Positions 26,624 to 36,052 are shown, counted from the first letter of the stretch. The stretch is DNA of 64,000 bases from Spongiibacter nanhainus (GCF_016132545.1 NZ_CP066167.1:1577001-1641000), one strand, 5' to 3'. Translations and numbers: made by a program. The notes: generated by a model not told the origin, from the letters alone.

Positions 26624-26658
26624 GTATTTGTTATAACTATATGTGTATTTGTTATAAC
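26624..26658. promoter_or_regulatory. Perfect 14-base direct repeat upstream of cysH
   Basis: GTATTTGTTATAAC occurs at 26624-26637 and again at 26645-26658, an exact copy with a 21-base period, two helix turns. It is about 70 bases ahead of the cysH start, in a region that also has AT-rich promoter-like sequence. A dimer- or tetramer-binding regulator such as a CysB-type LysR is a natural guess. Confidence 0.6.
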
Positions 26659-26729
26659 ATGCTGATTTTAAAGGAATTTGTTGGTTGTTGTTGGGAGCTG
26701 TGCTACAGTTCCCCACCGTTAATCAGCAA

Positions 26730-27371
26730 ATGAGTCCCGTCATGGATCTCGACCTGGACAGCCTTAATCAGCAGCTTCGCGACCAATCCCCGGCCGATAT
26801 TATCCGCTGGGCGGCGTGTTTGGGTGAGCCGATGATGGGGTCCACCAGCTTCGCGCCCAATGCGGCGGTGATGCTAAAGCTGATTACGGATGTCGCCCCC
26901 GAGACTCCCATCGTGTGGGTGGATAGCGGCTACAACGTGCCCGATACCTATCGGGTGGCGGAAAAGCTGATCAAACGACTTCAGCCCAATCTGCGGGTGT
27001 ACATCCCCGAAGTCACTGCGGAGCGCCGCAACGCTTTGATGGGGGGCATTCCCCATCCGGACGACAACCCGGATCTGCATGCCGAGTTTACCCGGCAGGT
27101 CAAACTGGAACCCTTCAACCGGGCTTTTGAGGAACTGCAGCCGAAAATCTGGCTGACTGGCATCCGCAAAGAAGAGACGGCCTTTCGCCAGAGTCTGGAT
27201 GTATTGTCTTGGGATGGTCGCGGTGTCCTCAAGGTGGCGCCGATTTTTTATTGGAACGAGTCGGATATCGACGCCTTTATGGCGGAGCACGATCTGCCTA
27301 GCTGTAAGCACTACTTCGACCCCACCAAAGTCGCGGAAAACCGCGAGTGTGGCTTGCACACTTCAGCCTAA
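26730..27371 (+). CDS. cysH: Phosphoadenosine phosphosulfate reductase
   Basis: 213 residues from the ATG at 26730 (26742 also possible; neither has a clear ribosome site). It has the PAPS reductase fold: PP-loop-like STSFAPNAAVMLKL, WVDSGYNVPDTYR, LTGIRKEETAFR and the C-terminal redox cysteine in RECGLH. The paired cysteine motifs that hold the iron-sulfur cluster of APS reductases are absent, so it should use PAPS with thioredoxin to give sulfite. apsK and sat at 57-59 kb would supply the PAPS, but are not linked. Confidence 0.9.
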   Translation: MSPVMDLDLDSLNQQLRDQSPADIIRWAACLGEPMMGSTSFAPNAAVMLKLITDVAPETPIVWVDSGYNVPDTYRVAEKLIKRLQPNLRVYIPEVTAERRNALMGGIPHPDDNPDLHAEFTRQVKLEPFNRAFEELQPKIWLTGIRKEETAFRQSLDVLSWDGRGVLKVAPIFYWNESDIDAFMAEHDLPSCKHYFDPTKVAENRECGLHTSA

Positions 27372-27492
27372 TCACCCGCCGCCCGGCGCTCAGCCGGGCA
27401 TGACGTCGGCGAGGGGATTCGCTATGCTAGCGCCCCGCGCGGATTACTCCGCACCGATTATTCCTGTCGATAGCCTATAGGGTCCCAGCCTC

Positions 27493-28515
27493 ATGTACTC
27501 ATTGCTGCGCAGAGCATTGTTTTGTCTGCCTACGGAAACCTCTCACGACCTGGCCTTAAGCGCACTCTCGGCAGCACAGCGCCTGGGCTTGAGCAGCCTA
27601 CTGGCTACACCTCCGGCTGCGGACCCGAGAACGGTGATGGGGGTGGAGTTTCCCAATCCGGTGGGCTTGGCGGCCGGACTGGACAAAGACGGTCGTCATA
27701 TCCGCGGCTTGGCCGCGCTGGGCTTTGGTTTTATTGAAATCGGCACAGTGACACCCCGGCCCCAGCCGGGCAATCCTTTACCGCGCCTGTTTCGTCTGCC
27801 CGAGGCATCCGCCATTATTAACCGCATGGGCTTCAATAACCGTGGCGTCGACCAGCTGGTTGATGCTGTGCGTCGCAGCGGCTACGACGGAGTGCTGGGG
27901 ATCAACATCGGTAAAAATAAAGACACGCCGGCGGAACAGGCGGTGGATGATTATCTGCACTGTTTGAATAAGGTCTATCCCCTGGCCAGTTATATAACGG
28001 TCAATCTTTCCTCCCCCAATACCCCGGGGCTCCGGGATCTCCAATTTGGTCAGCCTCTCATTGATTTGTTGGCTGCCTTAAAGGCGGAGCAAAAGCAGTT
28101 ATCCCAGACTCATGGTCGCTATGTACCCATCGCCGTTAAAATTGCCCCCGATATGGCCGAGGCGGATTTGCGGGGCGTGGCCAAGGTGTTGATTGATCAG
28201 CAGATCGACGGAGTGATTGCCACCAATACCACTATCGCTCGGGACGCCGTCAAGCACTTGCCCCACGGGGCTGAAGCAGGGGGGCTGAGCGGCCGCCCGG
28301 TCAGAGAGGCATCGACTCAGGCGGTTAGAATCCTCGCTGAGGAGCTCGATGGCAAACTGCCGATAATCGGCGTCGGTGGCATCGACAGTGGCGACGCTGC
28401 GGCAGAAAAAATGCGCGCCGGCGCGTCACTGGTTCAGGTTTACACCGGGTTTATCTATCGGGGGCCGGCATTGATCGCCGACGTTGCTCGGGCCTTAAGG
28501 GGCCTTGCTCCCTAG
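27493..28515 (+). CDS. pyrD: Dihydroorotate dehydrogenase (quinone), class 2
   Basis: 340 residues with a hydrophobic N-terminal membrane-associated segment ([12 protein letters not shown]). The class 2 pattern: [32 protein letters not shown], and the catalytic Ser in [15 protein letters not shown] phosphate site is near IGVGGIDSG. It oxidises dihydroorotate to orotate in pyrimidine synthesis, passing electrons to quinone. An inverted repeat GCCCGGC/GCCGGGC at 27381-27399 lies upstream, after the cysH stop, without a T-run. Confidence 0.97.
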   Translation: MYSLLRRALFCLPTETSHDLALSALSAAQRLGLSSLLATPPAADPRTVMGVEFPNPVGLAAGLDKDGRHIRGLAALGFGFIEIGTVTPRPQPGNPLPRLFRLPEASAIINRMGFNNRGVDQLVDAVRRSGYDGVLGINIGKNKDTPAEQAVDDYLHCLNKVYPLASYITVNLSSPNTPGLRDLQFGQPLIDLLAALKAEQKQLSQTHGRYVPIAVKIAPDMAEADLRGVAKVLIDQQIDGVIATNTTIARDAVKHLPHGAEAGGLSGRPVREASTQAVRILAEELDGKLPIIGVGGIDSGDAAAEKMRAGASLVQVYTGFIYRGPALIADVARALRGLAP

Positions 28516-28542
28516 CCCCAATAGCTTCTTCTCAGTTCTGCG

Positions 28543-29394
28543 TCACTGTGGCGTGGAGGAGAAGGGCTGACCCACTGGGACAGACTCGGCGCCATCAAAC
28601 CGCAAGCGCACGTGCTGCATAGACACACTCATCATGGGGCGTTTAGGCAAGCCCAGTTCCCGCAGCAGTTTGGCCAGTGGATGGGTGTTGCCGATGGTGG
28701 GAGCCTTGCCGCCCAGTTTGACGGTCATGCCTTCGCCCTCGGTCACACCAAAGGTGCGCCAAGCACGGCCATCGCGAATGGCGAGAGAGGGCGCGGTTTG
28801 GGGTTTGGCCGCGATCTTGCCGGTGGCGGGGGATTCAATGGCAAAGACTAACTCGCCTTGATCTTCAAAAGTCGCGCTCGCCCGTTTTTCGTCAAAGCTG
28901 ATGTCCACGGTGGACACCCACTTGGGAAAGCCCCAGATAAAGCGTCCGGCGTGGGTGGTAAAGTTTTGGTCCACCGGCATGCGGTAGACAAAGTTATGTA
29001 GTGTGCCCTTGACGGTGCGAATCATCGGGCCGACCAGCGGCAGCGGGCGTGACTCGCCGGGCGCTAAAACCGGAAAAATAATGGCGGCTTCGTTGTAGTC
29101 ACCCAGGTCATTTTTGCGATAATCCACCGCCAGCAGTTGCATCAGCGCTTTGCCGGGAAAAATCTCCACCGGACGAAAGCCGGTGCCTTCAAGCAGGGCT
29201 TTGACCCGTTTGGCACTGACGGTGAACTGATTCATCAGCATGGCGGCTTCGTTGACCAGTACCGGCAGGCTGATGTCGGTGCCGTTAATATCGTAGGTCA
29301 AGGCATCCCGCTGACTGCAGCAGTCGTTGGTGTGTTCTGCGCCGCCCTCGCCGGGCACCGGAATCTCGTCGCAAAAAATACCGATATCGTGCAT
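28543..29394 (-). CDS. Acetoacetate decarboxylase-family protein
   Basis: 283 residues from the ATG at 29394 with AGGGA upstream (frame open to 29430). Family pattern: DYNEAAIIFPV, then RFIWGFPKWVSTVDISF, where the GFPK lysine would match the Schiff-base lysine of acetoacetate decarboxylase, although the usual second lysine is W here. The C-terminal part is PMMSVSMQHVRLRFDGAE. Some family members are not decarboxylases but act on other beta-keto acids or are aldolase-dehydratases. Its convergent neighbour is pyrD. Confidence 0.75.
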   Translation of the reverse strand: MHDIGIFCDEIPVPGEGGAEHTNDCCSQRDALTYDINGTDISLPVLVNEAAMLMNQFTVSAKRVKALLEGTGFRPVEIFPGKALMQLLAVDYRKNDLGDYNEAAIIFPVLAPGESRPLPLVGPMIRTVKGTLHNFVYRMPVDQNFTTHAGRFIWGFPKWVSTVDISFDEKRASATFEDQGELVFAIESPATGKIAAKPQTAPSLAIRDGRAWRTFGVTEGEGMTVKLGGKAPTIGNTHPLAKLLRELGLPKRPMMSVSMQHVRLRFDGAESVPVGQPFSSTPQ

Positions 29395-29536
29395 CTGTGC
29401 CGTCCCTGTTGTTATTGAGAGGGCTAGCATAGTTCAGCCTGTGGAGCACTGCCATAATCGTTTTGACGGGGAGGGGTGATCTGCCGGGGGAGTTAGGCAT
29501 AATAGCCCCCATATCGACCCATTGGAGAATGACAGC

Positions 29537-30862
29537 ATGCCCGGTCTGCTAAGCAGAGGTAAACAATTTGGCAGTGAGCTTTCGGCGGCGCGAAACGTGG
29601 GACTGGCGGAGCTGGGGTTGCGCGGTTCTTTGCGCCTTGCCCAAACGGTAAGGCGGGTGTACCCCAAGGCGTTGCGCTGGTTAATACAATGGCGTCAGCC
29701 GACGCCCCAGGAGCTGCGGGAATTGTTTGAGTCCCTTGGCGCCACCTATATCAAGTTCGGTCAATTTATCGCCAGTTCGCCCTCGCTGTTTCCCAAGGAG
29801 TACGTAGACGAGTTCCAGAAATGCCTTGACCAGACTCCGGCCATCCCGTTCACCCGTATTCGTCAGACTATAGAGCAGGATCTGGGTTGCCCCATTGACC
29901 AGGTGTTTGCCCACATCGACCCCGAAGCTTTGGCATCGGCCTCCATTGCCCAGGTGCATGCCGCGACGCTGGTGAGCGGTGAGGATGTGGTGGTCAAGGT
30001 TCAAAAGCCAGGCGTTCAAGCGGTCCTCACCACGGACCTCAACGCGGTCTACCTGCTGACGCGCTTGTTTGAATTGATTATGCCCCACACCGATCGGGAC
30101 GCCATCGCCGGGCTGGTGGCGGAAATGTACCAATCGATGATCGACGAGTGTGACTTTCGCAAAGAGGCCAATAACCTGCGGGAATTCCGGCATTTTCTCG
30201 CTGCCACTGGCAACAAAGAGGTGGTGGCCCCCAAACCCTATGAGCAGGCTTCTGGGGACCGAGTGCTGACCATGGAGCGTCTCTACGGCAAAGCACTCAC
30301 CGATACCGCGCCATCGGCCAGCGGCGTGAACGCTACCGAGAGTTTATTCCACGCTCTTAATACCTGGTTTGCCAGTTTAACCCAGTGTCCTTTCTTTCAC
30401 GCCGATCTCCACAGCGGCAATTTGATGCTATTACCCGATGGGCGAGTGGGCTTTATCGATTTTGGCATGGTGGGGCGCATTCAGCCCGAGGCCTGGCAGG
30501 CCATGTTTGCGCTGTTTAGCGGTATTGGCAGCGAGGACTATCGGCAGATGGCCGAGGCCATGGTCAAGGTCGGTATTACCCGGGAGAAGGTCGATGTAGA
30601 CCGCCTGACGGCCGATATCGCCACCCTGTTTCGCGGCCTTAATGCCATGGATCCCGCCGATGTTTTGGAGGGTCGAGGTGCCGACGGTATCAATGCCATG
30701 CTCAGCGATCTCGGCAGTATTGCTCGGGACTACGGTATTCGTTTCCCGCGCTCCTTCACCATGTTGCTCAAACAGTTTCTATATTTCGACCGCTATGTGG
30801 AAATGTTGGCGCCGGGCGCAGATATTTTTCACGACGAGCGTATCGACCTGATGCTGCCCTAG
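29537..30862 (+). CDS. ABC1/AarF-family atypical kinase
   Basis: 441 residues; the ATG at 29537 has GGAGA eight bases upstream. UbiB-like motifs: KFGQFIASSP (KxGQ), ASASIAQVHAA (Ala-rich loop), VVKVQKPG (Lys), FHADLHSGNLML and GFIDFGMVG. It lacks the C-terminal membrane helices of UbiB proper and is shorter than UbiB (about 540), so I give no symbol. ABC1 proteins support quinone and lipid homeostasis through ATPase activity. Preceded by the divergent decarboxylase-family gene. Confidence 0.9.
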   Translation: MPGLLSRGKQFGSELSAARNVGLAELGLRGSLRLAQTVRRVYPKALRWLIQWRQPTPQELRELFESLGATYIKFGQFIASSPSLFPKEYVDEFQKCLDQTPAIPFTRIRQTIEQDLGCPIDQVFAHIDPEALASASIAQVHAATLVSGEDVVVKVQKPGVQAVLTTDLNAVYLLTRLFELIMPHTDRDAIAGLVAEMYQSMIDECDFRKEANNLREFRHFLAATGNKEVVAPKPYEQASGDRVLTMERLYGKALTDTAPSASGVNATESLFHALNTWFASLTQCPFFHADLHSGNLMLLPDGRVGFIDFGMVGRIQPEAWQAMFALFSGIGSEDYRQMAEAMVKVGITREKVDVDRLTADIATLFRGLNAMDPADVLEGRGADGINAMLSDLGSIARDYGIRFPRSFTMLLKQFLYFDRYVEMLAPGADIFHDERIDLMLP

Positions 30863-30927
30863 GGGGCTGGCGAGCGCTTGCTTGGGTAGGTAATTAACAC
30901 AATAGAATCAATGTCTTGATCGGCGAT

Positions 30928-32280
30928 ATGGTGGGACATCTTGTTCCCCTTGAGTCGTGTTATATGCCCAGGTCCACGGCGGTAGCCCACCTAGCGGTGG
31001 GCGCCGACAGTCCACGGCAATTCAGCCTGAGGTCCACCGTGCCGGCAAACCAGCCTCGCGGCATTTTTGCCGTGCTGTGCAGGGATCTGGTAGTGATGCC
31101 AGCTGTGTTGCTATTGCTACTGGCTTGTCTGCTGGTCGTCGCGACGCACTTCATAATTGGCCTGTCTTTGTGGTGGCTAGCCGTGGCAGTGGCGGCGCCT
31201 CTGCTGCTTTGCGCTGTGACCGTACCAATGGCGCGCCGGGTGAACTGGCAATTGTCGGCATCTCTCTCCAGTCTTAACCAGAAGATCGAAGGCGAGCCAT
31301 CGGCGCCGAGTTCTGAGATGTGGCTGCGTGAAGTGGCGATGCTGGATAAAGCCATTGATGGTCTGCAGGAGCGCTTGGAAGACCGAGATCGAGAGGCGAT
31401 AGCCATTAAGCGCGACCTCGAACTTAAAACAAAAGAAGTCGACGTCAGCAACCAGCAACTGAGTGCGGCCCTGCAACAGCTCACTGCGGCAAAAAATACA
31501 CTTGTCGCCAATGAAAAAATGGTTTCCTTGGGTGAGTTGGTGGCTGGCGTTACCCATGAAATCAACACCCCTTTAGGCATCGGCGTAACCGCTGTGTCCA
31601 CCCTAAAAGCCGCAACGGCAAGGGTGCTGGACGACTATAAACACGAGTCGTTGACCCATTCTGCCTTGGAGAACTACCTGGATACCGCCTCTCAAAGCAG
31701 TGAAATAGTATTTGCTAACTTAAACCGTGCCAGCGAGCTTATTAAGAGTTTGAAGCAAGTGGCGGTGGACACCAACAACGATGAGTTGCGGCGCTTTGGT
31801 CTGCGCGCTCACATTGGTGAACTGCTCGTTAGTCTGCGGCCTCAACTCGATAAACGTGGTATTGATATACAGTTCGATTGCGATGGATCTGTTCAGGCCC
31901 ATAGCAAGCCGGGTGCACTATCTCAGATACTGACCAACCTGGTAATGAACTCTCTGGATCACGCCTATCCAGAGGGCGGTAGTGGCACATTGCGCCTACA
32001 GGTAAGCGGGGACAGCAGCGATATCACGTTGACTTACAGTGATGATGGCTGCGGGATCACACCTCTCCACCTTGAGCGTATGTTCGAACCTTTCTTTACC
32101 ACCCGGCGGGACAGTGGTGGCTCCGGACTGGGGATGCATATCGTCATGAACCTGCTTTCTCACCAGCTCTACGGTAGCTTGGATGTGGAGAGTGAAGTTG
32201 GTGTGGGTACGACCTTTAGGATCCGCTTTCCGGCAGACATCAGCAAAATAAGCCGTTACGGCGAGCAGGATGCCCTATGA
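30928..32280 (+). CDS. Membrane histidine kinase of signalling locus
   Basis: About 450 residues. Two close membrane helices (about bases 31085-31250) are followed by a coiled coil with repeated LxxL, then HisKA with VTHEINTPLG (His at 31555-31557) and HATPase (NLVMNSLDHAY, DDGCGI, GSGLGMHIV). There is no periplasmic sensor domain, so the signal may come from the membrane or a partner. Start uncertain: ATG at 30928, TTG at 30916 or ATG at 30964. Its stop overlaps the receiver gene by ATGA, so the receiver is the likely partner. H-box likeness to the kinase at 3-1583 is notable. Confidence 0.88.
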   Translation: MVGHLVPLESCYMPRSTAVAHLAVGADSPRQFSLRSTVPANQPRGIFAVLCRDLVVMPAVLLLLLACLLVVATHFIIGLSLWWLAVAVAAPLLLCAVTVPMARRVNWQLSASLSSLNQKIEGEPSAPSSEMWLREVAMLDKAIDGLQERLEDRDREAIAIKRDLELKTKEVDVSNQQLSAALQQLTAAKNTLVANEKMVSLGELVAGVTHEINTPLGIGVTAVSTLKAATARVLDDYKHESLTHSALENYLDTASQSSEIVFANLNRASELIKSLKQVAVDTNNDELRRFGLRAHIGELLVSLRPQLDKRGIDIQFDCDGSVQAHSKPGALSQILTNLVMNSLDHAYPEGGSGTLRLQVSGDSSDITLTYSDDGCGITPLHLERMFEPFFTTRRDSGGSGLGMHIVMNLLSHQLYGSLDVESEVGVGTTFRIRFPADISKISRYGEQDAL

Positions 32281-32834
32281 CGGAGCCGGATGAAATGCTG
32301 ATCTTCTCCGAAGAATCAGCACCTAACGAGACTGTCGAGCCGGAATCGAATCCGCCGCTGTATGTGCTGGTTGTGGATGATGAGCCAATGATGCATGCCG
32401 TCACGGCAATGGTCCTGGATGGCTTGTTGTGCAACAGACGGCCAGTGGCTTTGTTACATGCGTATTCCGCCAGTGAGGCCCGGGAGATTATGCGGACATG
32501 CGGTGACATTGCCTTGATTTTACTGGATGTGGTGATGGAAACCGACAGCGCCGGTCTGGATTTGGTCAAGGACGTTCGCGAGGGATTATTGAACAGTGCG
32601 GTGAGAGTGGTATTGCGTAGCGGGCAGCCCGGCGTGGGTTTTGATAGTGGTTATTTACAGCGCTATGACATCAGTTCCTACTGCGCGAAAACGGAGCTGA
32701 CCCGCCAGCAATTGATTGGGACCGTGTTAGATGCCTTGCTGAGTTACTCTCGCCTCAGCACTATCAAGTATCAAAATGGGCAGGAGGCAATTCAGTCCGG
32801 TGGAATAATGGGCAAGTTGCCAGTTGCAGGGTGA
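32277..32834 (+). CDS. Stand-alone response-regulator receiver
   Basis: 185 residues: one receiver domain (about 28-160) with DDEPMMH acidic pocket, phospho-acceptor Asp84 in ILLDVVMETD, and the variant VVLRSGQPGVG...YDISSYCAKTELT of the receivers seen in DUF3369-type regulators. No DNA-binding output domain follows. The N-terminal tail is acidic. It overlaps the kinase upstream (ATGA), so it is almost certainly its phospho-partner. Output may be by protein contact, perhaps with the receiver-ATPase or the GGDEF-EAL protein downstream; that is inference. Confidence 0.9.
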   Translation: MTEPDEMLIFSEESAPNETVEPESNPPLYVLVVDDEPMMHAVTAMVLDGLLCNRRPVALLHAYSASEAREIMRTCGDIALILLDVVMETDSAGLDLVKDVREGLLNSAVRVVLRSGQPGVGFDSGYLQRYDISSYCAKTELTRQQLIGTVLDALLSYSRLSTIKYQNGQEAIQSGGIMGKLPVAG

Positions 32835-32913
32835 ACGCGGATAATCCAGTTGTACCAATATGGGTTGTCGTTATCGACACCGCGTCCTTATAGTGTGATG
32901 GAGTCGCTTCGTT

Positions 32914-34131
32914 ATGGCTGCTGATCAAGCCAGTCAAGACAATTCAGTCGACGCAGTCGGTGGGTTGAGTCTTGCCCGTGAAGACATCGATCCGGCTGTT
33001 CGCGAAGCGGCCAAAAAGTCGTGGAAGATTTTGCTGGTCGACGACGAAGAAGAAGTGCATGTGGTGACCCGGCTCGCCCTGCACGATTTCAGTTTTGCCG
33101 GCCGCCACCTGGATTTTATTTCGGCCTACAGTGGTGCAGAGGCGCGCCAGCTGCTGTCCGAGCACCCGGATATCGCTATCGTCCTGTTGGACGTTGTGAT
33201 GGAGACCGACGACGCCGGTTTAGAAGTAGCGCGTTATATCCGCCAAGAGTTGGGCAACCACTTTGTCCGTATTGTCCTGCGCACCGGGCAGCCCGGACTG
33301 GCGCCAGAGCGGCGTGTGCTCAAAGTCTACGATATCAACGACTATCGGGCTAAAACAGAATTAACACAGGACCGTTTGTTCTCGGTTATTTACACGGCAT
33401 TGTCGTCTTATCGGGATTTGGTGGCGCTCGCCCGCAGCCGCCATCAACTAATCGGTTTGGTTAACGAAGTTGAGCAACTCTCGCACCTGGTTGCCCGTGA
33501 TTTGCAGGTGCCCTTGAATCAAGCTGTGGATGCGATGAAGCGCATCGGTAGTCGGGCGGCAGAAATCTCGCCCCCCGAGGTGGCCGAGGATGTTATGGCG
33601 GTCAAGGGCAGCGTCGACGAGATGCAGTCCGCTCTCAATAAGTTGATTTCGCTGACATCCGCGGGGCGCTTCAATGAGTCTCGGGAAATGGTCGATTGCA
33701 ACGCTGTGATCAATGATGTGTTGACCAATCTTGGCGATGAATTTCTCGCCAGTCATGCCAATTTGCACTGCGATACTCTGCCGCGGGTTTACGCCTGTCG
33801 TCGGCAATTGATACAGCTATTCCAGAATCTGATTTCCAATGCGCTTCGCTACGCCGATGACCAGGTTCCGGATATTACTATTAAGGCCGTGACCAAGGAG
33901 CGCAACTGGCTGTTTAGCGTGAGTGACAATGGCGTGGGCATCAGCCCCGAATATCACCGTAGTCTGTTCAACCTGTTCCATCGGGATGAGGGCCTTAATG
34001 GCAACAATGCTACAGGGGTAGGTCTCGCCATTTGCGAAAAGATCGTGCGCTGGCACGGCGGCAAAATCTGGCTTGAATCGATACCGGGTAAGGGCGCCAC
34101 CTTCTATTTTACCTTGCCGTTGGAGGAGTAG
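32914..34131 (+). CDS. Receiver domain fused to histidine-kinase-like ATPase lacking the usual H-box histidine
   Basis: 405 residues. A receiver (about 38-160; Asp93 in VLLDVVMETDDAGL) of the same variant type as the gene before (VLRTGQPGLAPERR...YDINDYRAKTEL). Next, a helical region where the H-box reads ARDLQVPLNQ: compared with SHDLxxPL the histidine is replaced by Arg195. The nearest His is 191. A HATPase follows (NLISNALRYA, SDNGVGI, TGVGLAI), apparently intact. It may be an ATPase-only sensor, a pseudokinase, or may use another residue. It follows the receiver after 79 bases. Confidence 0.88.
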   Translation: MAADQASQDNSVDAVGGLSLAREDIDPAVREAAKKSWKILLVDDEEEVHVVTRLALHDFSFAGRHLDFISAYSGAEARQLLSEHPDIAIVLLDVVMETDDAGLEVARYIRQELGNHFVRIVLRTGQPGLAPERRVLKVYDINDYRAKTELTQDRLFSVIYTALSSYRDLVALARSRHQLIGLVNEVEQLSHLVARDLQVPLNQAVDAMKRIGSRAAEISPPEVAEDVMAVKGSVDEMQSALNKLISLTSAGRFNESREMVDCNAVINDVLTNLGDEFLASHANLHCDTLPRVYACRRQLIQLFQNLISNALRYADDQVPDITIKAVTKERNWLFSVSDNGVGISPEYHRSLFNLFHRDEGLNGNNATGVGLAICEKIVRWHGGKIWLESIPGKGATFYFTLPLEE

Positions 34132-34144
34132 TGTCGAGGTGGTG

Positions 34145-35800
34145 ATGCAGGTTGAGAGTTTATTAAACAGTCTCAAAGATCCCGTCATCGGCATCGACCT
34201 GGACTGGCGAGTGGTTTTTTATAATCGCACTGCCGAGACCTGCTTTGCCGATAGCAAGGAGGGATCAGAGCAGCATTCCCGGCCGCTTATTGCCGTCGGG
34301 GTCGCCATCGATGACATTCTTATTTTCAAAAGCGAAAGCGGTCCTCTCTCTTTTGCCGATGCCACGACCCGCCCTGAGGGACTCAGGGCATTGGTGGCCG
34401 GAGCAGCTACGGCAGCCGGTCGTGAATGGCGGACCGAAATCGCGCCAGTAGTGGGCGAGGAGGGTACCGAAGGCTTCAGTTTATTGATGTTTCAACTCGA
34501 CGCCGAAGAGTTGGCCCTGGCCTTGGATGAGCGCTGCGACTCCCTCACTGGCTTGCCGGGGCGTCGGGAGTTTGAACTGCGCCTGGAAAACTTGGTGGAC
34601 GACGCTGTTGCCAGTTCCCGTACCCATGCTTTGCTCTATGTGGATATTGATCAGTTCAAGCTGATCAACGATACCAGTGGTCACAGCGCCGGGGACAATT
34701 TGATTGAAGGCGTTGCCGAGCGTCTTCGCACCGAATTGTTTGTTGGTGATGTTCTGTGTCGCACCGGCGGCGATGAGTTTGCCATTCTGCTCAGTAACGT
34801 CGATGTTTTTGAAGCCCGCTCGGTGGCGACGCGACTGGTCAAAGCGGTGCGCAAAATGAACTTTATCTGGAGTGGCATCGCCCACCGGGTCTCCATCAGC
34901 GTGGGCGTGGTGCTTATCGACGAGGGGCAAATAACCCGAGAGGCGGTGATGAGCCAGGCCGATGTGGCGCTGTTTTCCGCCAAGGATAGTGGCCGCGGTC
35001 GCGTGCATGTTTATGACACTCAGGACAAACAGCTCAGCCGCCTGCACGACGACATGGACTGGGTGCACCGTATCAATGATGCGCTAAGCCGGGATGCGTT
35101 TTCGCTGGTGACAGAAAAAATCCTGCCCATCAATGATGGCAAGGATTGCCACTACTATGAGCTGCTGGTGAGAATGGAGCTGGACGGGGAATTACTTGGT
35201 GCCGGTCAATTTTTACCAGCGGCCGAGCGCTTTGGCTTGATGCCCCAAATCGATCGCTGGGTGATCAAGACGATGATGGAGTTTATTTCCTCCTTGCCCC
35301 AGGAGATCATGTCCAAGGCGATGTTCTCCATTAATATCTCCGGACAATCCTTGTGTCAGGAAGAGTTTTTGGAATTTGTCTATCGCAGTCTGCAGCGATC
35401 CAATGTGGATGCCAGTGTGATTTGCTTTGAAATTACCGAGACAGTGGCGATTACCAATTTTGCAGTGGTGACACGCTTTATTCAGCAAATCCACGAGCTG
35501 GGCGGGCAATTTGCGCTGGACGACTTTGGTACCGGCATGTCGTCCTTTGCTTATCTTCAGGAGCTGCCGGTGGATTTTGTCAAAATTGACGGGCTTTTTG
35601 TTCACGATCTGGATAAGAATCAGGTCCACGAGGCCATGGTTCGCTCGATCAACGACATCTGCCATGTTTTAGGCAAACGCACCATTGCCGAATTCGTGGA
35701 GCGGCCTGTGGTGGTGGAGCGTTTGCGGGACATCGGCGTGGATTTTATGCAGGGGCATCTTTACGGGGGGCCTAAGCCACTCTCGGACCTGCAAGCATAG
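34145..35800 (+). CDS. GGDEF-EAL cyclic-di-GMP enzyme
   Basis: 551 residues. A PAS-like N-terminus (LKDPVIGIDLDWRVVFYNRTAETCF), then GGDEF with an intact RTGGDEF (about residues 208-212), then an EAL domain with ELLVRME (Glu339), NISGQSL, FEITET, DDFGTG (Asp459-Asp460) and VKIDG. Both domains keep the residues for synthesis and breakdown. No membrane segment. The ATG at 34145 lies 13 bases after the receiver-ATPase stop, so it is the likely output of the signalling locus. Which activity dominates cannot be told. Confidence 0.92.
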   Translation: MQVESLLNSLKDPVIGIDLDWRVVFYNRTAETCFADSKEGSEQHSRPLIAVGVAIDDILIFKSESGPLSFADATTRPEGLRALVAGAATAAGREWRTEIAPVVGEEGTEGFSLLMFQLDAEELALALDERCDSLTGLPGRREFELRLENLVDDAVASSRTHALLYVDIDQFKLINDTSGHSAGDNLIEGVAERLRTELFVGDVLCRTGGDEFAILLSNVDVFEARSVATRLVKAVRKMNFIWSGIAHRVSISVGVVLIDEGQITREAVMSQADVALFSAKDSGRGRVHVYDTQDKQLSRLHDDMDWVHRINDALSRDAFSLVTEKILPINDGKDCHYYELLVRMELDGELLGAGQFLPAAERFGLMPQIDRWVIKTMMEFISSLPQEIMSKAMFSINISGQSLCQEEFLEFVYRSLQRSNVDASVICFEITETVAITNFAVVTRFIQQIHELGGQFALDDFGTGMSSFAYLQELPVDFVKIDGLFVHDLDKNQVHEAMVRSINDICHVLGKRTIAEFVERPVVVERLRDIGVDFMQGHLYGGPKPLSDLQA

Positions 35801-35886
35801 ACTGTCGACAGCTGAAGGTCGTTGTCTTGACCGTCTGTGCTGCTCGGCCTGCCCCAGGGCTTACTGTTAGGAAGCTAGTCTCTAGC

Positions 35887-35961
35887 GACCTGGGTTTTAG
35901 GGACCTAGGCTTTAGGTAATTGGGTTTTGTGGACCTGGGCTTTAGGGACCTAGCAGTTAGA
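35887..35961. repeat. 15-base minisatellite, five degenerate copies
   Basis: Five head-to-tail 15-base units: GACCTGGGTTTTAGG, GACCTAGGCTTTAGG, TAATTGGGTTTTGTG, GACCTGGGCTTTAGG, GACCTAGCAGTTAGA. Non-coding, between the GGDEF-EAL gene and the serine hydrolase. The remaining bases (35801-35886 and 35962-36052) show no gene. Confidence 0.75.
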
Positions 35962-36052
35962 TGGCCGTATATTAGACAATAGTGTCTAAAAGGTGATCGT
36001 GGTATAAGACAGGTTAGAAATCTGTAACCCCGGCACCGATAAAAGGTCAATA

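Noticed and set aside
27381-27399. GCCCGGC/GCCGGGC hairpin as cysH terminator
   Set aside because: A good stem but no T-run, so I do not call it a terminator.
35887-35961. CRISPR array
   Set aside because: Units are 15 bases, contiguous and lack spacers; no cas genes.
35772-36050. Minus-strand open frame through the 15-base repeats
   Set aside because: It is produced by the repeat period and has no ribosome site or family likeness.
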